DNA of 64,000 nt, taken from NCBI GenBank assembly GCA_029168955.1, contig JAPDOI010000215.1, forward strand, positions 748,001 through 812,000, given 5' to 3'. The stretch is from Aplectana chamaeleonis (lineage: Eukaryota; Nematoda; Chromadorea; Rhabditida; Cosmocercidae). The notes below the pieces were generated by a model that was not told the origin of the DNA, did no database searches, and worked only from the letters and a program-made list of their open reading frames with translations. The first letter of the stretch is position 1, and every line of letters starts with the position of its first letter. Shown here one piece after another: positions 10,801-22,800 of this stretch. A program made the position numbers and the translations under genes.

Positions 10801-13800
10801 AAAAGTGGGCGGAACCCAAGTGTGAGTGCGTAGAGCGCCGGAAATAGTGGATGGGGCCCAACTAGGAGTGCGCAGAGCGCCGACAAAATTTGGCGGGATT
10901 CAATAGGAGAGCGCAGAGCGCTGAAGAGAGTGTGTGGGACTCACTTAGGAGCGCACAGAGCGCCGGAAATAGTGGATGGGGCCCAACTAGGAGTGCGCAG
11001 AGCGCCGACAAAATTTGGCGGGATTCAATAGGGAGAGCGCAGAGCGCCGAGGAGAGTGCGTGGGACTCACTTAGGAGCGCGCAGGGGCCCGCGAATAGTG
11101 GGTGGGGCCCAACTAGCAGTGCGCAGAGCGCCGGAGAAAATGTGTGGGACCCACTTAGGAGCGCGCAGGGCGCCGACGAAATTGGGCGGGACCCAGGTGT
11201 GAGTGCGCCGAGTGCCTTGGGGACCAAAAACCAATATATGCCCTACAGTGTCGAGCAGAGGGGGTGAGCAGAACAGCCATAAGCGGCCCAATATATCCAT
11301 CCTTTTCTGAAGCAAGCCTTCGTTAAAATAAAATGAAAATTTGCACTGTTTTGTTTCGCTATAAAAGGGTTATGATTTGGCATAGTAGTAAGTGTTAGAA
11401 TCTCGTCAAAAGAAGTGAAATACTTGTTTTGATTTGGCATAGGATTAATCACTGAAGAAGTGCTAAAAATTCGATGAAATGATGTATCCTCGATTTTGCT
11501 GTGCGCTTTTTTCTAAACATCGAGAATTGCGTGTGGCAATTAGATTGCGTATACCACCCTGAAATTTTAGTCTTACTAAGTTTTTATGGCAATATGTTCA
11601 CTACCGAATGTCTGATACCTGAAATGCTTCCACTAGCAAAAGTGCAATTAGTGTCACGTGACCACGCTTAAGCACGGGTACTCAGTAAGACGCGCGTGAT
11701 TTGGCCTTTCATTGCTACACTCAATTTTCGATGTTTAGTAAAAAAAAGCGCACAGCCAAATCGAGGACACATCATTTCATCGAATTTTCAGCGTTTGTTC
11801 AGTGTTTAATCCCATGCCAAATCAAATGCATCAAGTATTTCACTTTTTTTATGAGATTCTCACATTTACTACTATACCAAATCATAACCCTTTTATAGCG
11901 AAGCAAAACAGTTGAAAATTGGTATCTGCGGCCATGCCAAATGTATGCTATCTGCAATCCTAGAGTTCTTGGTTTTTTTCTCGGGACGGTGTGCAAATTC
12001 TTTTTTGAATGAACTGAGATCTCTTGCTTGGCTGGGTTGTTACAGGCCGTGCCCCGAATGAAATGTGAAAGATCACCCCTAAGGCTGGAAAGTACCTCTA
12101 ACAAGGGAACTACTTTTGGTCAGCCTGGCCATTTCGGAGTAAATGTAGTTTTCTAGAACCGTTTTGGCGTAGAATCCGATTATATTCTTCGCAGCTGCCT
12201 AAAACCCTATCTGAAAAGAGGTATACGCGTTTTTCAAAGCCTGGCGGCAAGTTAAGGATACATCCCATGAAATTTTTAGGGTGTTTGAAAAAAATCGTGT
12301 ACGGCTAAAAACTTGTATGCAGTGATAGTCTAGGTAGCTGAACGCGAATCTGGAGTTCGTTTGTCGGAATTCTGAAGTTTACAGTAGGTTACGGTAGGTA
12401 ACGTGCCATTTTGAGGGGCAAAACCTACCTTATTATCTCGAATATCTGGAAATGGACAGTAAATTCGCATTCGCGACCCCGAATAACCCCCGCATACAAA
12501 TTTTGAGTCAAATCTGATACGTTGACCGAACTACCGTATACTCACCGTAATCTGTCAAGAATCGATACGCGCACCCCAGATATCCAAATATCCCCGGAGT
12601 AACGATTCGAGGCATCCCTATTGTAGCACTCCGGAAATCGTGAAAAGCCGCGGTTTGCCATCAGATTTTTCCCCGATGGGAAGCTTTGAACGAATCAAGT
12701 CAAAAACTTCGGAAAATTTACAAATAAACACTAGGGCTGGGATTCATGAACGCATTGGGTCCCGACAGGGTTTGATATGGTTTGGTTTGGTTAGCTGACC
12801 CAGCTGGGACCAAGCCGAACCAAACCACCACCTCGGAGGAGCGGTTACATGGGACCCAGGCGAAGCCTAATCCTGATCAAACCTAGCGATAATGAATCGC
12901 TGGCTTGCGAACGTTTCCAACCAAACCCTGCTGGGACCCTCGGTTTAGCGTTCATGATTCCCAGCCCAGATTTGTGATGAGCGCCCCAAATAACCCACCG
13001 AGAGGATTCAATTCAACTCTGGAACATTCTTTGAAACGTTTGCAGAGTCTTGTAATCGGTATAAATAAACGCCCAAACGAAAATTTGTTCAAGTCCGAAA
13101 CGCAATCAGTCTGTACAAAGTTTGGACAATGTGCTATCACCGGACCATCGTCCAGGGGTTGTTTTGGGAGCTGCACACAATTATGAGGTCCGTTTCCGCA
13201 TCTTTTAAAGACTAACGCGCGTTTGGAAGGAACAGTAGGTTCGAAAATCTGACGGAAAACATGTATAACTTTTTTCAGAGCGGGTTTAGGCAGCTGCGAA
13301 GGTCAGAATCGGATTTCATGTCAAAAACGGTTCTACAAAAGTACATTTCATCTGGAATGGCCTGGTTGACTAGAAGCAGTTTCCTTGGGCTCAATTGAGA
13401 GAGGGAGTCTTAAAAAATCGCCGAAAATCCGTTCGGTATTGCTCCTATTGTGCAGGAACCAGCGTCGAAATGGCCGGCTCTTGCCTCCTGCGGTACCCTG
13501 CTTACGAGGCGTATTAATTAACTACATATAGTCTCCGCGTAGATTCCAGTTTAATGAGTGGAGGGGCTGCGGTGGTCGATCGCGTCCGCTCCATCCACTG
13601 TAGACTTAATCTGATGGAAAGAGACCAAACATACTCATTCTACTCATTTTCCTGTTTGAGGTCGAAGAAATCTCGTGGTTGGAGGACGTTCTTGGTGGTT
13701 CCGGAGCTGGATCATGAGCTGACTGTATGGACTGATCGCCGTCCGTTGTTTGAGCAGTTGACTCAGCTTGACAACACCCTAGCTGACATCTATAAGCATT

Positions 13801-16800
13801 TGGATGCCACTTCGAAGAGCAAACCACAAATTCATAACGTTCTTCAGCAGATCAGGGCACGTTTTCAGTGAAGTGAAAATATATGTATCAGCTTTTGATA
13901 GTTGGGTAAGGTAGATGGTGTCAGACAATTTTTGAAGACACCTCGGAACACAAAAAATTGAGATAATAAAATTTTGCAGAGTTGAGAAGTCGGAAGAAAA
14001 TTACATGTGATTTTTTTCAGAGTATCAGTCACGAAATGGATCAGGAATATGGAGTTTTGGGCTCTTTGTTTCGTGCTGGTTCACGTACCACTTTCTTCGC
14101 TAGCCAGGTTGAAAGGTACACACTCTCTGTAAAAAGTCGTAGTTATTACGCATGACAGACGGAGGGAACAGCATGGCGCGAGCGACGCGCGCCATGCTGT
14201 TCCCTCCGTCTGTCATGCGCTCTTTCGCTGTCTCTAACCTCCGCTCCGCACCAGCACACTTGTTAACCATGAAAATTTTGCGGTTTTACAGCTCGTACAG
14301 TTCATCTACGCGATCGCCTTCAGTTCGCAAAGTGCACGATGATTGCGAAAGCGTGTTGCGGCGCGGTTCCCAGGATCCTCAGACAGGGATGTCGGATAAC
14401 CCGGGCGGTTTTTGCCTTTTTTCGCCGCGCCGCTAACGAGAGAGCATGCTCACCAGTCTTCTAACATCGGCTGTCTTAATTGTGGGGGACAATTATGATC
14501 ATGCCTGCTTGCGCGATCTTAAAGGCACAGGACACTCAAAAAATTAATTTTCAGATTTCATGCTTATCTTGTAGAGAGTCACACGCTGATCACAGTGGTA
14601 TCTCTGAAATCGTCCAAGACCCCTTTTGAACAGAGTTATGGCTTTTCAAAGATGCCAAGATTTTGAGGGTGAAAAATTGGGGGACGAGTTGTCTAAGGCC
14701 TGTACTTCTCTTCATTCGCAATCGTTGCGCGAAAGCGAGCCAGGATAAGGAGACAGTCCGGCAGTGGACTGAAGAACGGCGATTTGTTAACAATTCGTCC
14801 ATCCATCCAGTCGATATCGAGGTCGGAAGTCCGGAACGGGGTCGGGCCTGTGGTGGTCACTTATAACTCGCTTATTTGGAGGAATTGAGATCTCGCATTT
14901 GGTACGTGTTATACTGTGCTTATCTGGGTCAAATTCCGGTCCGCAATTGCGTCTCGACATGCTTTGCGGCCGCACGCGCTCGAGTCAGTCGGGTTTCCAG
15001 CGCCAAAGCCGACTCGAAATGGCTTTTTTATACAGTTTTCTTCAATTTTGTTTAGTTTCCAATTTTTAAAACCCACCTAAAGCAAACAGATCGGCGGCTG
15101 CGGCCTGGAAACTCTTCTGGCTTGAAAGCGTGCGGCCGCAAAGCGTGTTGAGACGCAATTGCAGACCGGAATTTGACCCAGATAAGCACAGTACAGGAGG
15201 GGTTTTCTACACATCTACATGAAAATCTCGAAATTCATATCTGAGGGTGTACTGTGCCTTTGAGCCAGGTATCTAATTTATACAGATGTTCTGAACAATG
15301 AGGTTACACACTTGTTGATGGAGTAAGGAGCGGTCCTTTCCGAGCAACTCAGCGACAATCCGTAACGAGTCGTTGGGGCTGACACCATGTTGCTGGGTAC
15401 CCGTCGAGCAATATCTCCTTGGCATTGTTCTTCGAACATAGTATTCTGGGCGAGAAGCGTTGAGCGGTTGAGGGTCCAGCTTTAGGAAGTACTCAGTAAG
15501 TGATTCTATCTAACGAGCCGATTTCGGGCATGACCAAAGCCTCGTCAACCTATGTGGACGCAGTGGTCTGATTATTGCATCCCCATTCAATAGAAATCTT
15601 CGCCGTCATCAGCATATGGGGTAGGGGCCAACCCAGTTATCTACAAAGGAGCAGTGAGAGCGGAAGATGGCAGCATTGAAGCCACGTCTAGACTAAGTTC
15701 GGACGAGGATTCTTCCGATATCGAGCGTTTGAAGACGTGGAACTTTTTGATATATCACATTCGATTCAGACCACCGTTCTGTTCTACAAGACTTTTCTTC
15801 TGCGGAGATTCATAAGAGGAGGCTAGGGGATATCCGTAGTAGGAGATGGACATGTCGAGTCGTAGAAATGATTAATATAGAGGGATTTCCGACAGCGCGT
15901 TAGTGTTCACGATGGTTTACAGACAAAGAATCTTCCCGACGCGAGTTCCTTCGTAAAGTGCAGTGCTCTGAAAAAGGTTTACCGGTTTCTTATCCAAAGG
16001 AGAAGTAGTGGTCTCACAAGGGACGACCCCCTGAGGGGGAGGAGACGTTCTGAAAAAACGTTCGTCTGAGAGTTGTGGGAGATGGATAGAGTAACAATAA
16101 TCTATATTCGGTTTTCCCTGCGGACCTTCCGATATCTTAGAAAAAAAGAAAAAACCATTTGAAACTACCCGTAACCTCCTACTTGGAGCAGCTGGAGTAA
16201 TTTCATATGCTCGGCACACATTAAGTTACAATAAAATCGCCCTATACAAGGTTTGACGGTTTGATTCTGGCCCATTCGTGAGATATTAGTCGTCTCCGAA
16301 CTCTCCGTGCATTCTATTTTGGAATGCTAAACTGCGAAGGGATGCTGGGTTGCGGGTTCGATTCCCGTAATGCATCTTCTCAAAAATTTGTTGTGCATTT
16401 ATTCGATTGTTTATCCACGACGTTTCTCGTTCACATTTTAACTTGCTTTTTCCAATCCTTCTGGATTTACAATTTAAATCGCGTGAATCCCTGCAGTACA
16501 TGAGCATTTCCTCACCTTATTCAAAAATTATTCTTCTCACCTTTTTGTGCTAGCATTTCGGGTTCATTAAGAAATCGTGCTATGTGATCATCTTGTAACT
16601 TTGTCTTACACTCGAGTGTAGGAAGACACCTTTCCTGAACACATCAAATTCATTTGCGAATCATCGGAGAAAAAAGCATTGCCATTGTAAGAAGCAAAGC
16701 GGTGAACCCTTTCTTAGAAATTATCATAGCCGCAGTTTTCGTTTTCAGAAGGCGACAATCAAAACTATCTGGGGTTTCAGAGTGAGTGAGTACACGGCGA

Positions 16801-19800
16801 AAAAAAATTCTTCCATATTGATCCGAATAAAGTAGATTGAGGTAGATGGGTGTTAGATGTAGTAGCTAGCCAATTTCCGCTTCTGAAAAATTGAAATCAC
16901 AGCCTTGGTGAACGGTTGAAGAGAATGCGCCCGCTAATTTTCTACGTTTTTCCATATTTTGCTCCATCGGATGGTCCATAGGTAAAACCCAACATACAGT
17001 AATGTTACTCTATCCATCCCCCACAACTTTTTTCTTTCATGACGTCTTTCGTCAGAACTTTTTTCATGACGTCTCCTAGCGCGGGGAGTCGTCCCTTGTT
17101 AGTGGAAACAGCATCCACACTTAGCAAAGCATGTTTTTACCGGACTGCAGAAATTTGTGAGGGTAGAAGAGTGTACACGTTTTGACGATGGTATAGCGGC
17201 GAGATGAAGAAATGTTCTATTGTCCTGTATCCTACCGATGGGGTCGCAATTGGAGATGCGACGCTCCCGATGTGGAAGGGTTACTTCAGTCCATTATTGA
17301 ATCTTCGAGCGCCTTCAGTATCTGAGCTCCAGCACACCCAGGGAGAATATTACGAGTTTAGTGAGGAAACACGGCGTTTCACGGACTCCACGAACTTCTG
17401 AGTAAGAATTTTTGCGTGTAATGTGAAGGTTTTCGACTCATCAAACCACGTAAATATACCACTAGAGCTGAGCATGAGCAATCAGATTCCCAATCTGGAA
17501 GATCGAAATTAGAGCAAGTGTTCGTTGTGAGAAGAGTAACTGAATCTTCGCAGCGGTAATCGAAGCCACTGCAGATTGCTTTTTTGACTTTAAATCTGCA
17601 TTCGACTCACCTCGTCGTCAGCGATGCTCAACGGTTTGCATGCCGTTCGAGTCCCGGAGAAGTATGTTTGTTTAAAGGCAGCATACACGCTCGAAAAAGT
17701 TGTTAAGATAACGGCGGTACTGGGTTCGTTTGGCACTAACTAGAACTCCCTCGCCTTTGGGAGCGTCAGAAACGAGTCAAATCTACGGAAACGGAAAAAG
17801 GCGGTGGTGCGGTTGCGTATTTTCGCTAAGCATTATATAGGCAGGGGATCGCCTAGTCCAGGCCATTCTATCTAGCAGAAGCTTTTGGGGAGTCAAAATG
17901 TGACCGAACCTTACCTATGAAGGACTATCAAAAATGCTAGTGCTGTGGAAGTATTTCTGGATTTAGAGAACGCACTATTCTGGCGCTGCTATCTAGCCTA
18001 TAACTACGGCGGTCTTAGTCGGAGGTCGATATAAATAAATCTGTTAACCTATGAACTCGAAGGCGAAAACTAAGAAAAGAAAAGCGTGAAAATCAATTGA
18101 TAGTGCGTGAAGACTCCGAAACAGCGCACAAAAGTTCTTAGAAGTGAGCGGAGCATCCAGAGCTTCTCGTAAAATTTCTGGAAGTGGACGGGAATTCGGG
18201 GGCCTAATCTTGTGCGCTTGCCGAGTTGAACGACATCACATTAGGGGTTGCATCATAGGGCTGATATCGGACTTAACCTTCCTCTGGCACCATGAACCGC
18301 CATAGTGGATTCGACCAGGGATGAGCGAAATTGCGTTTTTCGCAGGTTTTTGGGCCCCGAATATCCGAATTTCGAAATTTCAAAACTTATTCTAATTTCC
18401 GAGTCCCGAAACTTCAATTTTGTTTGAGTTTTCGGTTCCCGAAATTCTAATTTATTGCGTTTTTCGAAATCGTAATTCTTTCGCGATTTCCGAGCTCCGG
18501 AATTCAAAATTTTATTCTTCTGATCCCTGCTTATTTTTCCAACGTCGTCATTGATGACATCATGCGTAGTATTGACGAATGTCTTTCGGTCGTTTTCTGA
18601 TTACATCACGAAGAGTTATCCGGCCATTTTGGTGAAAAAAATTCATTATTCGGTGTTTTGGAAATGTTATCATCTCGTCCTCGGTATAGACGCACACGCT
18701 CGGCAGTCGGCGCTCAGCGAAATTTGGCGAGCGCAACACTTTCACAGACGCTTGTGGGTGCAAATGGGAGTATTAGATAGAGCGCTTGAGCGTATTTTCC
18801 GGCGTTAGAAATACAAATAAACATAAGTCACCTTAAATTTGAAGGCAGTCGGTAAACAATACAATTTTCTCTTCATTCGATATTGATATGTAAAAGTACG
18901 AAGAAACAGTGTATTCTCAAGACCTGGTCTATTTAATCTCTTCAGATATGCTGACCTTTATGCGTCGTCTTGCTACAATCTAGTACACTATCCGTCTTTC
19001 TACTTCTTTCGGGCTGCGATGCAACTGATGCCACATGAGAGCACCGTAGACCATGCTTCCGTTCTAAATAGCTCGAAGAAGGATCTCTTCAAGCGTCAAG
19101 AAAGTGTTGGGCAACAAGGTTAGTTCTTTGTGGAAGTCAATCATGTTGTCTTAACCTTTTGTTGTCCGAGCTCTTCGAAATTCATTCATAGCTTCTCGCG
19201 AATTTATAAGAGCTAAAACAGACTATGGTGTGATACAATTTATCCTCGGTCCTACCCCCCCCCCGCTCTCCTCTCGTGAGGAGATATAGTTAGGTCCGTG
19301 GCCTGTGTCCTCAAGAAAAAACTTTAAGTTCAAACCGCGGCTGGGGCGGCGGTATAATTCTCAGAGATTGAGATTTAAACCGCCACGCCAGCCGCGGTTT
19401 GAATTTACACGTTTTTTCTTGAGGAAACAGGCCGCGGATCTGACCATAATGACCACGACCGGGGTGGAGGTCTGCAAAGGCATCGTTCACGACGGATTTG
19501 GTTTTCGAGTTTTTCATATACAATGATAGCTCTAGTACTCTATATAACAGCTGCGTTGAAAGAACCGCCAAAAATTCTTTGAAAACCCCTTTTTTAAACC
19601 CAAAATATCTCAATCGATTTTTAACAAAGGAAGGAAGAGTCGATCGTTTGAGATCGCTGTTTTGACCTACGATCTCACTATCGAATGGAGTTTATCTTTC
19701 TTTCAAATGATTTGTGGAGAAGGAATGGTTAATCGATGTGTGTAGAAAAGTCATTCTTCACGTAATCGTATAGTATACTCCATCAACTTCTCCTCAGTTG

Positions 19801-22800
19801 TACCGTATCAATTGTTGATCATTTGCTCATCTCTGGTCGTTCCTTCACGATGTTTGATAAGTCGCTCGAGAATGATACGTTCTAAAACCTTGTACATGAC
19901 ACGAAGTAGAGAGATTCCTCTGTAGTTCTTAGGATCCGTGACGGATAGCTTCTTGTGAAGAGGTACGATGATCGCATGTCTCCACGAATCGGGTATCCTT
20001 TCGCTCATCCATATGGCACGGATGGTGTTGGTCATTTCACGAATCCCAGACGGAGGAAGAGCTTTCAGCATTTCAGCAGTGATGTTGTCATCTCCACCTG
20101 CCTTTCCATTCTTCATTTTCCGGACACAATCCAAAACTTCAGACTCAGTCGGCGGTTCCTCACTGACATCGTAATGTGCTCTCTGAACATGCGGGAGCTC
20201 AGGTACTGATGGCGCTGGACGATTCAGTAGTGAACTGAAGTAACCCTTCCATATTGGCAGCGTCGCATCACCAACTGCAACTCCATTGGTAGTGTTGAGG
20301 ACAGCAGAACATCTCTTCATCCTGCCGCTATACTGTCGTAACAACGTGTAGGCTTTCTTCGGATTCTTCTCCTCCCAAGCCTTCTCGAACTCCTTAGCTC
20401 TACACGTCCACTCTCGTTCGCAGTCGCCTTGAAGCTGCCGACGACTTTCGCCTCAAACGCTTCTCCTCCACGAAGTTCCATGGAGTCCGGAGAGCACACA
20501 CACTCTGTTTTAAGTAGACGTTTCCACTGAGACGAAGGCGTACTTCTTTTTAGGCTGTACAACCAGGAGTGCCTCTTTTGAAGAGTCCTGGATGCACTTG
20601 ACGTCTCAAAGTCTCAAAGTCCGCGTCTCAAAGTTTCTTATTTGTCCTTACTCCAATATGAATAGAAACGCATCGTCGGAATTACCTTCTGCATTTTTCA
20701 TCTCTGAGACTTGTCATTCCAATCCTCTGGAGAGGCTGAGCCCCTCGCTTCCTCTTATGAATCCTCGCAGTGAAACTGGACGGTGATCCGAGTATAAATC
20801 CTCGCAGTGAAGTGCAACAGAACTGAACGGAGATCCAAAGGGAACACGATATCCCACTTAACAGGTCTAGATCGTCGAATGTCCGATAGTGGAATATTCC
20901 TCGTCAGAACATAGTCAAGCTGTAGTTCCCAAGTTGCCATCGTCAGTTTCGCTGCTCTTCTGAAGATAGCTGGGATGTCGCCGCCACGTAAGCTGATGGC
21001 GGCGATGATTACTCTTGAATGTCGATGCAATAGTCAGACCACTGCGTTCACACGAGGCGATGGTCATTGTCCCGTGTTTGCTTCACTAGGTAGAACCATT
21101 TACCGAGTACTTCGGATTCCTGATCGAGTCCCATCTTCGAATTTGCGTTAACCCCTACGACAACAGCATGTTGACAAGGTATCCTGGCCGGCAACGTGTT
21201 GAGTTCCTTATAAAACGCATCCTTCGAATTGTCCTTGGCGATTTCTGTGGGCGCATGAGCGCTCACTATCCACAGATTGAATCCTCTGTGATCCCGTAGT
21301 CGTACAAATGTATTCCAACACGACGTTGAGCCGAACTCATTGACCATATCATTGAAGTCCTTCCTCACAGCTATCGCACAGCCTCCCACTCTCCTATTAT
21401 CAGCGTTGCCGCAGTAAATAGTGTACTCTCCAACGTTGATGACGGATCTATCCTTGAGGCGAGTTTTCTGCAAAGCAGCAAACGGTTCATGGAAATAGCT
21501 GACAAGTCTGGAGAGCGCAGTTTGTTGTATATCACTCGACAGCGATTGACAGTTCAGGGGGCGAATTTGTGGCTTGTGGCCAAAGACTGCATGAAATCCT
21601 AGGTACGGATCCTAAGGTGTTGTGGGCTAGAGGCCTTAGTGTGCCGGACGGCGACACTTTTTTGCAATGTGTGGGATATTTTCGCGATATAGTTGTGCAC
21701 CAGAGATGAGCGGAATTCCGATTTCTGAATTCCGATTTCCATAAAAAAAACCTTGAAATGCGGAAAAAATCGGAGATATTCGAAAGATTTTTCACATTTT
21801 TCCTTGCCGAATTCCTAGAGGGATATTTCGGACGCTAAATTTGAATTCGAGGTCCGTCGTCGTTTTTCACAAAGTCAGGGGTGGTAGTAAGTGGTTTTAA
21901 CGCGACTCAACCACGACCTGTGAGAGTGTACAGGATGTGTGCAGGACCCCACTGGGAGTGTGCAGGATGTGCGCAGGATGTGTGCAAGACCAAATGGTAG
22001 TGTGCAGGATGTATGCAGGACCCAGTGGGAGTGCACAGGATGTGTGCAGGACCTAAGTGGGAGTGTGTAGGACGAGCGCAGAAAGTGTGCAGGACCCCAG
22101 TGCACGCTATATCGCTCGAACGTTCTCTGTGTATACTCAAAAGTCTGGTGGGTCTCGTGGAAGCAGGGGCACCAACTAGCAGGTACCAACAGACTTGTAT
22201 ACACGTCCCCATAACATGGTGTATAAGCAGTCAAACGATGTGATGATCAGTGCATGGGTATTAGGACCACTAAAGATTTAAAGTAATCAGCATCTCGGCA
22301 ACTGTTACTTTGGATGTGCAATTTATACAAAATCTGAGCGGGCTGGTCGTGTAGGTCAGCAAATCCACGCAATTGTCACCCACTTTAGCCCGTTTTCCGT
22401 TGTTCCGTCTCCATTCCCTCAATGAGAAGGATCTAGAGCTTGCGTTTCTGCAAAAAAAAAGGAAGTATTTTTGTTGTGAACACCGTCATTTCAATGAATT
22501 CTGTGATTGGGAGGCCGCGATCACAGCTTGCAAATTTTTTTACTGTTTGGGCCTATAGTTGGTAAGCACAGGCGTGCGGAATTCCGTTTTCTCTGTTTTC
22601 TGCCCTCTTGCGGGCATTTTTTTGTTTTCTGTCAAAATAGGGAAAATTTGGCAGAAAACGGAAAAAACCGATTTGTAGCAGGATCGCCCTAGTTACTAGA
22701 GGACGGATCCTTCAAAGGTGAGCTTATAGGTTGAGGGTGAATGTAAGCTTGGTTTTCTGCAGCTCCCCGAAGCCAAACACTTTTATCTCGCCATACTGGG

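Larger units (their letters stand above)
8990..13660 (+). other. NT5C2 intron, 4.7 kb, packed with mobile elements
   Basis: Starts GTGATT and ends TGTTTGAG. Contents from 5' to 3': a GC-rich short repeat (9095-9190), a TTAA-type element (9331-10540) with a nested palindromic element (9556-10205), the 42-bp minisatellite (10555-11225), an AT-rich foldback (11328-11925), and a 1.3-kb foldback with TIRs (12102-13387) holding a nested 234-bp element (12734-12967). Confidence 0.8.
14116..18945 (+). other. NT5C2 intron, 4.8 kb, with repeats
   Basis: Starts GTACAC and ends CTCTTCAG. It holds a perfect hairpin (14150-14218), a TTAA-type element with a TA-type element nested in it (14523-15259), an imperfect foldback with arms near 15990-16110 and 16990-17110, a tRNA-like sequence (16307-16376), an RTE fragment (17170-17671) cut by another TTAA-type element (17676 to about 17800), and a low-complexity island (18316-18530). 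Confidence 0.8.

Noticed and set aside
10434..11267. Several open frames of 100-150 residues on both strands with 14-residue repeats
   Set aside because: They arise from the 42-bp minisatellite, whose period is a multiple of three.
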